DNA from: an uncultured Clostridia bacterium
GTDB taxonomy: Bacteria > Bacillota_A > Clostridia > Christensenellales > Aristaeellaceae
Length of the DNA stretch: 12,116 bases
NCBI GenBank assembly: GCA_934645275.1
Contig: CAKUDW010000035.1
Location: 1-12,116 of the forward strand
Direction: 5' to 3'
Shown: positions 1-6,294 of the stretch, piece by piece
Layout: each line of letters starts with the position of its first letter
Numbering within the stretch: the first letter of the stretch is position 1
The notes under the pieces: model-generated
The model's database searches: none
Seen by the model: the letters and a program-made list of their open reading frames with translations, nothing else
Told to the model about the DNA's origin: nothing
Program-made: the position numbers and the translations under genes

Positions 1-918
1 ATCTTCCCCACCGCCGTGGAATCGACCACGCTGGCGGGCCGCGTGACGAAGGCTGTGGCGGAACTGACTGGATTACCTGAAGGTCTGCCCTGCTACGCGG
101 GCGGCGGCGACGCCGTAATCCAGGCCGTAGGCAGCGGATTGGTGAAGCCCGGCGTGCTGGGCGTGGTGATCGGTACCAGCGGCAATGTCACGATGGGTCT
201 GGATCACTATGAGGATAACCCCAACGGCGATTTGCAGATGTTCTGTGGAAACGAGCCCGGCCTGTGGACGGACTTCGGCTGCACGCTCTCCGCAGGCGGC
301 AGCTACCGCTGGTATCGCGACACGCTGTGTGAAAATGCCGTTGCCGAATCGAAGGCGAGCGGCGAGAACGTATACAACATCATGGGCAAGGACGCCGAGG
401 CCTCCGTGCCCGGCGCGCACGGCGTAGTATTCACGCCCTACCTGGCGGGTGAACGCTGTCCCTATCCCGATCCGAATTGCCGCGGCAGCTTCTACGGCAT
501 GAGTCTCACCACCACGCGCGGCGACATGACCCGCGCCGTGATGGAGGGCGTGACCTATTCGCTGTGCCAGCTGGTGGACATTTTTGGCAGCATGACACAG
601 AATGAGAAAATTTACACCTCCGGCGGCGGCGCTGCCAGCCCGCTCTGGCGGCAGATGCAGGCCGATATATTCAATCTGCCTGTGTACACCATGTCCGCCG
701 CCAGCGAAGGCGGCGCGTACGGTGCAGTGCTGGTCGCCGGCGTGGGCGCGGGCCTGTGGGCAAACCTGAACGAGGCCGTGAAAGTGATTCACCCCGAAAC
801 GGAGGCGCATCCCGTGGCCGAAAACCAGGACGGCTATCGCAAGAGCTACACCATTTATAAGAAGCTCTATCCCGCGCTGAAGCCGGTATACGACGCCGGC
901 GCGGAGCTAGGATATTGA
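1..918 (+). CDS. xylB: xylulokinase (FGGY carbohydrate kinase), 5'-truncated by window edge
   Basis: Phosphorylates D-xylulose (or a related ketose) with ATP in the cytoplasm, feeding the pentose phosphate pathway. The frame is open from base 1, so the visible 305 codons are the C-terminal part; FGGY kinases are usually about 500 residues, so roughly 190 residues lie upstream. Seen: the GGGD motif, whose Asp (codon at 109-111) matches the catalytic base position of xylulokinases; the GTSGNV phosphate-binding segment just after it; LAGERCPYPDPNCRG; and the late SGGGAASPLWRQMQADIF and EGGAYGAVLVA motifs of the C-terminal ATPase lobe. These fit xylulokinase better than glycerol kinase, but other ketose kinases of the FGGY family are possible. 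The GTG at 16 is inside the gene and is not a start. The gene converges on the minus-strand MATE gene, with a strong inverted repeat between them. Confidence 0.9.
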   Translation: MFPTAVESTTLAGRVTKAVAELTGLPEGLPCYAGGGDAVIQAVGSGLVKPGVLGVVIGTSGNVTMGLDHYEDNPNGDLQMFCGNEPGLWTDFGCTLSAGGSYRWYRDTLCENAVAESKASGENVYNIMGKDAEASVPGAHGVVFTPYLAGERCPYPDPNCRGSFYGMSLTTTRGDMTRAVMEGVTYSLCQLVDIFGSMTQNEKIYTSGGGAASPLWRQMQADIFNLPVYTMSAASEGGAYGAVLVAGVGAGLWANLNEAVKVIHPETEAHPVAENQDGYRKSYTIYKKLYPALKPVYDAGAELGY

Positions 919-931
919 TTACTGAGTAGTA

Positions 932-975
932 AAGAATTATCGGCGTCTCTTTACAAAGAGACGCCGATAATTCTT
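932..975. terminator. bidirectional intrinsic terminator between convergent genes
   Basis: A perfect 21-bp inverted repeat (arms 932-952 and 955-975) with only 2 nt between the arms. The inner part is GC-rich (CGGCG...CGCCG). The outer part is A-rich on the left and ends in ATAATTCTT on the right, so a transcript from either strand gives a GC stem followed by a U-containing tail. It lies 13 nt after the xylulokinase stop and 75 nt past the MATE stop on the other strand, which is where a shared terminator would be expected. Confidence 0.8.
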
Positions 976-1050
976 CCACGAAATTCCGCATATTCTCCCG
1001 ACCGCCTGGCGCAGATACGCCTGCTCCGTTGGAAACGCATATCTGCCGTG

Positions 1051-2394
1051 TCAGCTGTCTATCACGCGCTTGTGCGTCCAGCGGTCGCCGTGCAGGCGCA
1101 GCAGGAAAATCACGCTGCGCACGGACCAGTCCGCGAACATGCCGATCCACACGCCCAGCGGGCCCGTATGGAACGCGCGCATCAGTACCGTGGCGACCAC
1201 CACGCGGCAGCTCCACATCGTAATCGAAGAAACCAGCATCGTGAAGCGCACATCGCCCGCCGCGCGCAGCGCGTAGGCGGGAATGAACGACGTCATCCAC
1301 ACGACGGGCTTTACGGCACAAATAATCAGCGTCAGTCGCACAGTCATGGCCGCGGCCTGCGGTTCCATGCCGCACAGCCGGGTCAGCGGTTCCACGCCCA
1401 GCGCAATCAGCGCGCACATGACGACCACCGTACCCTCGGCCCAGATGCACAGCCGCCGCGTGGCGACGCGCGCCTCGGCGATCATGCCCGCACCCAACAG
1501 GCGGCCCGCCACCGTCATCAGCGCAATGCCCACACCCATAGCCGCATTGCTGGCCAGCAGTTCCAGAGTCTGCGTCATAGCCTGAGCGGCAATGGCAACC
1601 GTGCCCAACGTAGACACCGTGGACTGAATCACCAGTTTGCCAAATTGAAACATGCCGTTTTCCACGCCCGTGGGCACACCCACGGCCATGATATTCCAGA
1701 TGCGCTTGGGCTGCGGTCGAATGCTGAAATAATCGCGCACCACGATGGTTCGCCCTTCCTGGCGCAGAAAATACATTACCGCCACGCCGCTGAGCACCCG
1801 CGAGGCCAGCGTGCTGAGCGCCGCGCCGGCCGCACCCATCTTAAATGTGAATATCAGCAGCGCGTTGCCGCCGATGTTAATCAGATTGCAGATGGTGGAC
1901 ACCGTCATCGGCAGCCGTGAATTGCCGTCCACGCGGAAGAGCGCCGCACCCGCATTGTACAGCGCGATGAAGGGATAGGACAGTGCCGTAATCAGCAGAT
2001 ATATCTGCGCGTTCGACATTACGTCCGGTTCGACGCTGCCGAAAATCAGGCGCAGCATCGGCGCGCGCAGCGCAATAAAGGCGATCATCACCACCGTTGA
2101 GAGCAGCGTGACGCTCAGAATCAGCTGGCGGCCGGTTTCGTTCGCTTCGCCGCGCTCACCGCGGCCCAAATACTGTGCGCAGATGATTGAGCCGCCTGCC
2201 GCCAACGCTGAAAACACGTGAATGATGAGCACGTTGATTGCGTCCACCAGCGACACCGCCGATATGGCGGCAGAACCGGCGGCACTGACCATCATCGTAT
2301 CGGCCGTGCCCATCAGCGAGGCAAGCAGTTGCTCGATCACCAGCGGTATGACCAAATTTCGAATCTGTTTTCGGGTAAAAACTTCGTTTTCCAT
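1051..2394 (-). CDS. MATE family efflux transporter
   Basis: A 447-residue inner-membrane exporter of the MATE (multidrug and toxic compound extrusion) family, normally driven by Na+ or H+. Seen: an N-terminal RKQIRNLVIPLVIEQLLASL segment with the LxxPLxxEQ pattern and the MGTADTMMVS motif that follow each other in MATE proteins; alternating hydrophobic stretches along the whole chain compatible with 12 helices; and a repeated second half starting about residue 225 (RIWNIMAVGVPTGVENGMFQFGKL) that mirrors the first. The length is typical of the family. An open frame extends upstream to a TTG at 2445, but the ATG at 2394 begins at the family's usual N-terminus (MENEVFTRKQIRN) and has a modest GAAAG 8 nt upstream, so it is preferred. 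Substrate unknown. It lies downstream of gltX on the same strand with a 127-nt gap, so it may have its own promoter. Confidence 0.9.
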   Translation of the reverse strand: MENEVFTRKQIRNLVIPLVIEQLLASLMGTADTMMVSAAGSAAISAVSLVDAINVLIIHVFSALAAGGSIICAQYLGRGERGEANETGRQLILSVTLLSTVVMIAFIALRAPMLRLIFGSVEPDVMSNAQIYLLITALSYPFIALYNAGAALFRVDGNSRLPMTVSTICNLINIGGNALLIFTFKMGAAGAALSTLASRVLSGVAVMYFLRQEGRTIVVRDYFSIRPQPKRIWNIMAVGVPTGVENGMFQFGKLVIQSTVSTLGTVAIAAQAMTQTLELLASNAAMGVGIALMTVAGRLLGAGMIAEARVATRRLCIWAEGTVVVMCALIALGVEPLTRLCGMEPQAAAMTVRLTLIICAVKPVVWMTSFIPAYALRAAGDVRFTMLVSSITMWSCRVVVATVLMRAFHTGPLGVWIGMFADWSVRSVIFLLRLHGDRWTHKRVIDS

Positions 2395-2417
2395 GCGTTC
2401 ATCTTTCAAAGTATACT

Positions 2418-2445
2418 CATATAATTCAGTGAAGAACCCGAGCAA
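2418..2445 (-). promoter_or_regulatory. weak candidate promoter for the MATE gene
   Basis: Reading the minus strand, TTGCTC (2445-2440) and TATATG (2423-2418) are 16 nt apart. The predicted start would leave a leader of roughly 15 nt before the ATG at 2394. An 8-bp palindrome AGTATACT (2410-2417) follows directly and supplies an alternative TATACT -10, without a good -35. Both boxes are imperfect, so this is only a suggestion. Confidence 0.3.
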
Positions 2446-2450
2446 ACCCA

Positions 2451-2464
2451 GGCCTTAAAAGGCC
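2451..2464 (-). terminator. possible weak terminator hairpin after gltX
   Basis: GGCCTT and AAGGCC form a short hairpin 58 nt past the gltX stop. On the minus strand it is followed by TGGGTTTG, a poor U-tract. The stem is only 5-6 bp, so termination may be partial and gltX transcripts may run into the MATE gene. The rest of 2395-2521 shows nothing else I can support. Confidence 0.22.
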
Positions 2465-2521
2465 CCGCGCCGCCGCTTTGGCAAACGCGAGGTCTCAATT
2501 CATCCGCGTTCAACCCCCTGC

Positions 2522-3964
2522 TCAGAGTTTTGCAAGGCTTTCGCGCATGCGGCGCAGCGTCTCGTCGCGCCCCAACAGATACGCGATTTCAAACGCGCCG
2601 CCCGGCGTGGACATCTGGCCGGAAATGGCGATGCGCATCGGCCAGAGCAGCTGACCCGTCTTCATGCCGGTTTCCGGAATAAAGGCCATCACCGCATCGT
2701 GGATGCCCTGCTCCGTCCACTCTGAAACGCCCTCGAGCACCGGAATCAGCTTCTCCAGCGCAACCTTCGCGGTTTCAACGCTGCTCTTCTGCTTCTTGTT
2801 GAAGAAGAGCTCCGTAGCGTACTCCGGCATTTCGGCCAGGAATTTCACCATGTCCGGCAGCTGATTAAACACCTCTGTGCGCGGCTGAAGCAGCTCGCCC
2901 AAGCGTTTGAAATCAAACTTCGCAGGATCGAGCGTCTTTTCAAGCCATGGCGCGGCATATTCCAGATACTCTTCCGGTGTCAGCTGGCGAATATACTCGG
3001 CGTTGAACCAGTTAAGTTTGGCGATATCGAAGATCGACGGACTCTTGGACAGGCCTTCCAGGTCGAACACCTGCTCCAGCTCCTTCAGCGTGAAGAACTC
3101 GCGCTCGCCGCGCGGGCTCCAGCCCAGCAGCACCAGATAGTTAATAATCGCGTCGGTCAGATAGCCCTGGCCCAGCAAATCCTCGAACGAGGGATCTCCC
3201 TTGCGCTTGGAAAGCTTGCGCTGCGCGTTGGCCATCACCGGCGTAAGATGTACATACTTCGGCGGTGTCCAGCCGAAGGCCTCGTACAGCAGGTTGTACT
3301 TCGGCGCGGAAGACAGATACTCGTTGCCGCGCATTACATGGGTGATGCCCATCAAGTGATCGTCGACAACGTTGGCAAAATTGTAGGTGGGCAGGCCGTC
3401 GGCCTTAATCAGCACGTTGTCGTCCAGCGTGTCGCAGTCTACCTCCACGTGGCCGTAGATCACATCGTCAAAGCCGGCCTTGCCGGTAGTGGGCACATTT
3501 TGGCGAATCACATAGGGCTCGCCTGCCGCCAGGCGGCTTTCAATTTCCTCCTGCGTAAGATGCAGGCAGTGCTTGTCGTACTTGAAGGTTTCGCCCTTCG
3601 CCTCGGCGGCGGCGCGCGCTTCATCCAAGCGTTCCTTCGTGCAGAAGCAATAGTAGGCGTGGCCGGTTTTCACCAGCTCCTTCGCATAGGGCAGGTACAT
3701 ATCCTTGCGTTCGGACTGCACATAGGGACCGCAGGGGCCGCCCACATCGGGGCCTTCGTCGTGCGAAAGTCCAGCGGTCTTGAGCGAATTGTAGATCACG
3801 TCCACCGCGCCCGGAACCTCGCGCTCCTGATCGGTGTCCTCAATGCGCAGAATGAATTTGCCGCCCATGCGGCGGGCGTAGAGATAGGTATAAAGCGCGG
3901 TGCGCAGGTTGCCCAGATGCATGTAACCGGTCGGGCTGGGCGCAAAGCGGGTGCGAACCTCCAT
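2522..3964 (-). CDS. gltX: glutamate--tRNA ligase (GluRS)
   Basis: A 480-residue class I aminoacyl-tRNA synthetase that charges tRNA-Glu with glutamate in the cytoplasm. Seen: [12 protein letters not shown] at residues 8-19, holding the HIGH-type signature as HLGN (16-19); [12 protein letters not shown] at 37-48, the glutamate-binding segment of the family; a CxC...CxH zinc-site pattern (C107, C109, C133, H135) like that of zinc-containing bacterial GluRS; the KMSKS-type motif as KLSKR (250-254); and a helical C-terminal anticodon-binding part. The length matches bacterial GluRS. The ATG at 3964 is set by GAAAGGAG (3976-3983, minus strand) 11 nt upstream and gives the standard N-terminus. It lies 33 nt downstream of galM on the same strand, so the two are probably co-transcribed. 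Whether it also charges tRNA-Gln cannot be told here. Confidence 0.97.
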   Translation of the reverse strand: MEVRTRFAPSPTGYMHLGNLRTALYTYLYARRMGGKFILRIEDTDQEREVPGAVDVIYNSLKTAGLSHDEGPDVGGPCGPYVQSERKDMYLPYAKELVKTGHAYYCFCTKERLDEARAAAEAKGETFKYDKHCLHLTQEEIESRLAAGEPYVIRQNVPTTGKAGFDDVIYGHVEVDCDTLDDNVLIKADGLPTYNFANVVDDHLMGITHVMRGNEYLSSAPKYNLLYEAFGWTPPKYVHLTPVMANAQRKLSKRKGDPSFEDLLGQGYLTDAIINYLVLLGWSPRGEREFFTLKELEQVFDLEGLSKSPSIFDIAKLNWFNAEYIRQLTPEEYLEYAAPWLEKTLDPAKFDFKRLGELLQPRTEVFNQLPDMVKFLAEMPEYATELFFNKKQKSSVETAKVALEKLIPVLEGVSEWTEQGIHDAVMAFIPETGMKTGQLLWPMRIAISGQMSTPGGAFEIAYLLGRDETLRRMRESLAKL

Positions 3965-3997
3965 GGTAAAAAACGCTCCTTTCGGATGGCCGGACGG

Positions 3998-5077
3998 TTA
4001 AGCTTCGCCGGCCGTCGTGTCAAATGTGAATACAGTGGTGTAGTCGTACTTCTCGCCCGCGTAGAGCACGCTGTCCGGGAAGTTCGGATGATGGATGGAA
4101 TCGGGCGCGAACTGCGTTTCCATGCAGAAGGCCTCGTACTGCCCATAGCGGCGGCCGCAGCGGCCGGGATTCACGCTGTCCAGGCAGCAGCCGGTGTAGA
4201 TCTGCATGGCGGGCATGTCCGTGAACACGTTCATCACGCGGCCGCTCACCGGCGCGGTCACACAGGCGGCAAAGCGCAGACCCGCCTCGAAATCGTTGAT
4301 ATTGAAGTTGTGATCCACGCCATGGCCCGCGCGCAGCTGGTCGTTCGTCTCGGTCTGCGCCAGCACGTCGCCGATGCGGGTGGGCTTGCGCAGGTCGAAG
4401 GGCGTGCCGGTCACGTCGCGCTGCTCGCCGGTAGGAATCAGCTCCGCGTCGCCCACGGTGAAGGTATCGGCGTTCACTTCGAACATGTGGTCCAGAATCT
4501 TGCCGCTGCCCTCGCCTTCGAGATTGAAGTAGGCGTGGTTGGTCAGGTTGCACAGGGTATCCTTATCGGAAACGGCTTCATAATGAATCACCAGCTCATT
4601 TTCATCGGTAAAGATGTAGGTTACCATCACGCGCAGATTGCCGGGATAGCCCTCCTCGCCGTCAGGACTGTCGTACTTGAGAATCAGGCAATCCTCGCAG
4701 ATACCTTCCACCGGCGTGGCCTGCCAGAATTTGCGGTCGAAGCCTTCCATGCCGCCGTGCAGGTGGTTTTTACCGTTTTCGTTTTTGGCCAGATGCATTT
4801 CCTGTCCGCTCACGGTGCATTCGCCGCGCGCGATGCGATTGCCCACGCGGCCGATCAGCGCGCCGATATAGCCGCACAGCGGCACATAGCCGGAAACGTC
4901 GTCGTAGCCGAGCAGCACATCGCCGATTTTGCCGTTCTTATCCGGCACGTTGATGGCGCAGAGGATGCCGCCGTAGTTGGTGATCTCAACGGACGCGCCC
5001 GAAGCGTTGGTCAGCGTGTACAGCTGCGCCTCGCGGCCGTCGGGCAGGCGCCCGAAACTCCTTTTGACGATGCTCAT
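3998..5077 (-). CDS. galM: aldose 1-epimerase (galactose mutarotase)
   Basis: A 359-residue cytoplasmic enzyme that interconverts alpha and beta anomers of hexoses such as galactose and glucose, the first step of the Leloir pathway. Seen: NHLHGG with His107 and NHAYFNL with His181, which match the two catalytic histidines of GalM; DHNFN at 255-259; and CMETQ with Glu320, which matches the catalytic base. The length is that of the family (about 340-360). The ATG at 5077 is fixed by a perfect AAGGAGG (5086-5092, minus strand) 8 nt upstream. A good promoter lies a further 40-80 nt upstream. It is the first gene of a probable galM-gltX operon; no other Leloir genes are in the window, so its preferred sugar is unknown. 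Confidence 0.96.
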   Translation of the reverse strand: MSIVKRSFGRLPDGREAQLYTLTNASGASVEITNYGGILCAINVPDKNGKIGDVLLGYDDVSGYVPLCGYIGALIGRVGNRIARGECTVSGQEMHLAKNENGKNHLHGGMEGFDRKFWQATPVEGICEDCLILKYDSPDGEEGYPGNLRVMVTYIFTDENELVIHYEAVSDKDTLCNLTNHAYFNLEGEGSGKILDHMFEVNADTFTVGDAELIPTGEQRDVTGTPFDLRKPTRIGDVLAQTETNDQLRAGHGVDHNFNINDFEAGLRFAACVTAPVSGRVMNVFTDMPAMQIYTGCCLDSVNPGRCGRRYGQYEAFCMETQFAPDSIHHPNFPDSVLYAGEKYDYTTVFTFDTTAGEA

Positions 5078-5130
5078 GGGGGTGCCCTCCTTGTATATGG
5101 ATTGGAGTAAACCTGATATTCCTGTTTATC

Positions 5131-5159
5131 ATAATACAACCAAACGCCGCCGATTTCAA
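5131..5159 (-). promoter_or_regulatory. sigma-A-type promoter for galM-gltX
   Basis: On the minus strand, TTGAAA (5159-5154) and TATTAT (5136-5131) are separated by exactly 17 nt. The predicted start near 5124 leaves a leader of about 47 nt carrying the AAGGAGG of galM. Its -35 box is 19 nt from the -35 box of the opposite-facing promoter at 5179-5207. Confidence 0.75.
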
Positions 5160-5178
5160 GCCCCGCGCGGCGGGAAAC

Positions 5179-5207
5179 TTGACTTTAGCGCCGCGCGCCG
5201 GTATAAT
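5179..5207 (+). promoter_or_regulatory. near-consensus sigma-A-type promoter for the TSCPD gene
   Basis: TTGACT (5179-5184) and TATAAT (5202-5207) are separated by a 17-nt GC-rich spacer. This is the best match to consensus in the window. The start near 5214 gives a leader of about 40 nt before the ATG at 5255. Between this promoter and the galM promoter lies a GC-rich stretch (5160-5178) containing the palindrome CCGCGCGG. Confidence 0.85.
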
Positions 5208-5254
5208 AAGCTGGTAGATTCGATTATCAGCGTTTGGGAGAGGTATGATTAATT

Positions 5255-5515
5255 ATGGTATACAAATATAAGACCCACGGCACCTGTTCGCAGATGATAC
5301 TGATTCAGGCGGAGGGCGACACGATCGAGCACGTCGAGTTCATCGGCGGCTGCACCGGCAACACGCAGGGCGTATCCCGGCTGATCGAGGGTATGAAGAT
5401 TGACGACGTAATTGCAAAGTGCAAGGGCATTCAGTGCCGTGCGGGCACATCCTGCCCGGATCAGCTGGCCACGGCGCTGGAGGAAATGAAGCAGAAGCAG
5501 GCAGCGCAGGCCTGA
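5255..5515 (+). CDS. small TSCPD domain protein (TIGR03905-like)
   Basis: An 86-residue protein that is essentially one TSCPD domain, the module also found at the end of some vitamin-B12-dependent ribonucleotide reductases. Seen: TSCPDQLA at 65-72, the domain's name motif; GGCTGN at 31-36; and five cysteines (C11, C33, C56, C61, C67), a spacing that suggests metal binding or redox chemistry. Stand-alone proteins of this type are common in Clostridia and lack an established function. The ATG at 5255 has a GAGAGG-type site 12 nt upstream; a 5245 ATG in another frame ends after 8 codons. The gene lies 17 nt before the next one, probably one operon, under the strong promoter at 5179-5207. Family assignment is firm, role unknown. 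Confidence 0.85.
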   Translation: MVYKYKTHGTCSQMILIQAEGDTIEHVEFIGGCTGNTQGVSRLIEGMKIDDVIAKCKGIQCRAGTSCPDQLATALEEMKQKQAAQA

Positions 5516-5532
5516 GAAAACCAGGGGTTATT

Positions 5533-6144
5533 ATGAAAGCACGCAAGACAAACGGCGCTTCCGCCGCGTACACGCCCAATATGGACGCGCCCACCGCAAA
5601 GCGCCGCGGCAACCGCGCCGTATTCGGCCTGGTACTGACGCTGCTTCTGCCGCCGCTGGGGCTGGCATATCTGTGGCGCGCGGGCGTTTTCCGCACGCGC
5701 GGGCGCATGATTGTAACCGGCATCGCCACGCTGGAAACGGCGCTGATTCTGATGCTGATCCTGCCCGGACAGCAGCTGAACACGGACGCGCCGGTACCTG
5801 TAGCGCCTGCAGCCGCCACGCTCGCGCCCAGCGACGGCGTGGTCACGGCGCTGACGAACATCGACAAGGTACTGGCCGAAAAGCAGGCCGAGCGCGACGC
5901 TGCCGCGGGCGTGGAAACGCCCGAACCCACCGAGGATCCGGCTGCGTTTGAGGCCGAACAGCAAGCCATTCTCAATACCACCGTCTATTCCGTATATGGC
6001 AACGGCGCGCGTTACTACCACAAGCAGGAGGTTTGCGGCACGCAGAGCAATCGCCGGGCGCTGACCGTGCGCGAGGCCATGAACGAAAACATGGGGCCCT
6101 GCCCGAACTGTAATCCGCCGGTCTACATGGGTTCTGGCGGCTGA
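5533..6144 (+). CDS. two-helix membrane protein with C-terminal Cys/His module, unknown function
   Basis: 203 residues; I do not recognise the full-length family. Seen: a basic N-terminus (KRRGNR at 23-28); hydrophobic segments at about 29-48 and 60-78, separated by an Arg-rich loop (RTRGR); a Pro/Ala/Thr/Glu linker (about 85-140) of the kind common in exported regions; and a C-terminal module (about 151-195) with YYHKQEVCG, a short basic stretch, a VREAMNENM helix and CPNC. His163, Cys168, Cys190 and Cys193 could form a metal site. The layout resembles the short KYH..C...PC..C modules at the ends of Firmicute secreted nucleases and Ada-like metal-binding repeats. Topology is ambiguous because both flanks of helix 1 are basic. 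The ATG at 5533 has AGGGG 5 nt upstream; the frame is open further upstream to 5419 but overlaps the TSCPD gene there. Likely the second gene of that operon. Confidence 0.75.
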   Translation: MKARKTNGASAAYTPNMDAPTAKRRGNRAVFGLVLTLLLPPLGLAYLWRAGVFRTRGRMIVTGIATLETALILMLILPGQQLNTDAPVPVAPAAATLAPSDGVVTALTNIDKVLAEKQAERDAAAGVETPEPTEDPAAFEAEQQAILNTTVYSVYGNGARYYHKQEVCGTQSNRRALTVREAMNENMGPCPNCNPPVYMGSGG

Positions 6145-6184
6145 TTTAGACGGTAATTGTCCAATTAATGTCACAATATTATTC

Positions 6185-6213
6185 TTGACCTTCGCATAGA
6201 ACCATTCTATCAT
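6185..6213 (+). promoter_or_regulatory. sigma-A-type promoter for the zinc-ribbon membrane protein
   Basis: TTGACC (6185-6190) and TATCAT (6208-6213) are 17 nt apart. The sequence just upstream is AT-rich and could act as an UP element; it includes a short AT-rich inverted repeat, TAATTG/CAATTA, at 6154-6167. The start near 6220 leaves a leader of about 75 nt. The -10 box lies between the arms of the inverted repeat at 6195-6239, so regulation by a DNA-binding protein is plausible. Confidence 0.7.
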
Positions 6214-6239
6214 GTAGAGTAGAATAGAGTGGTTCTATG
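6195..6239. repeat. inverted repeat overlapping the promoter, candidate operator
   Basis: CATAGAACCA (6195-6204) and TGGTTCTATG (6230-6239) are perfect 10-bp inverted arms. An inner pair, ATTCTA (6204-6209) and TAGAAT (6220-6225), is nested between them. The left arm lies in the -35/-10 spacer and the right arm just after the expected start. Only the right half would be transcribed, so it is better read as a DNA site for a dimeric regulator than as an RNA hairpin or terminator. Confidence 0.55.
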
Positions 6240-6280
6240 TGTTTGTATGCCCATTCGGACAACGAACGCAGCGAATGAAA

Positions 6281-6287
6281 GAGGAGG
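6281..6287 (+). promoter_or_regulatory. ribosome binding site that fixes the start at 6295
   Basis: GAGGAGG lies 7 nt before the ATG at 6295. The same frame is open upstream to a GTG at 6229, but that codon lies inside the inverted repeat and has no ribosome binding site. The 22 extra residues would also precede an otherwise standard N-terminal zinc ribbon. Confidence 0.85.
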
Positions 6288-6294
6288 GCATGCC

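Noticed and set aside
73..810. A 245-codon minus-strand open frame opposite xylB
   Set aside because: It is antisense to a clear sugar kinase and has shadow-type composition without motifs.
1048..1920. A 290-codon plus-strand open frame opposite the MATE gene
   Set aside because: The His/Arg/Gln-rich product is typical of the complement of a GC-rich membrane-protein gene; no domain is seen.
3248..5110. A 620-codon open frame on the plus strand opposite galM and gltX
   Set aside because: It lies antisense to two confidently identified genes, shows no recognisable domain, and such long shadow frames are expected opposite GC-rich coding DNA.
5078..5254. Possible riboswitch or structured leader upstream of galM or the TSCPD gene
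   Set aside because: The leaders predicted from the two promoters are only about 40-50 nt and show no stable paired structure or known aptamer features.
5245..5271. A possible 8-codon leader peptide overlapping the start of the TSCPD gene
   Set aside because: The GGGAGAGG is only 2 nt from this ATG, too close for good initiation, and the short frame has no attenuation-type codons.
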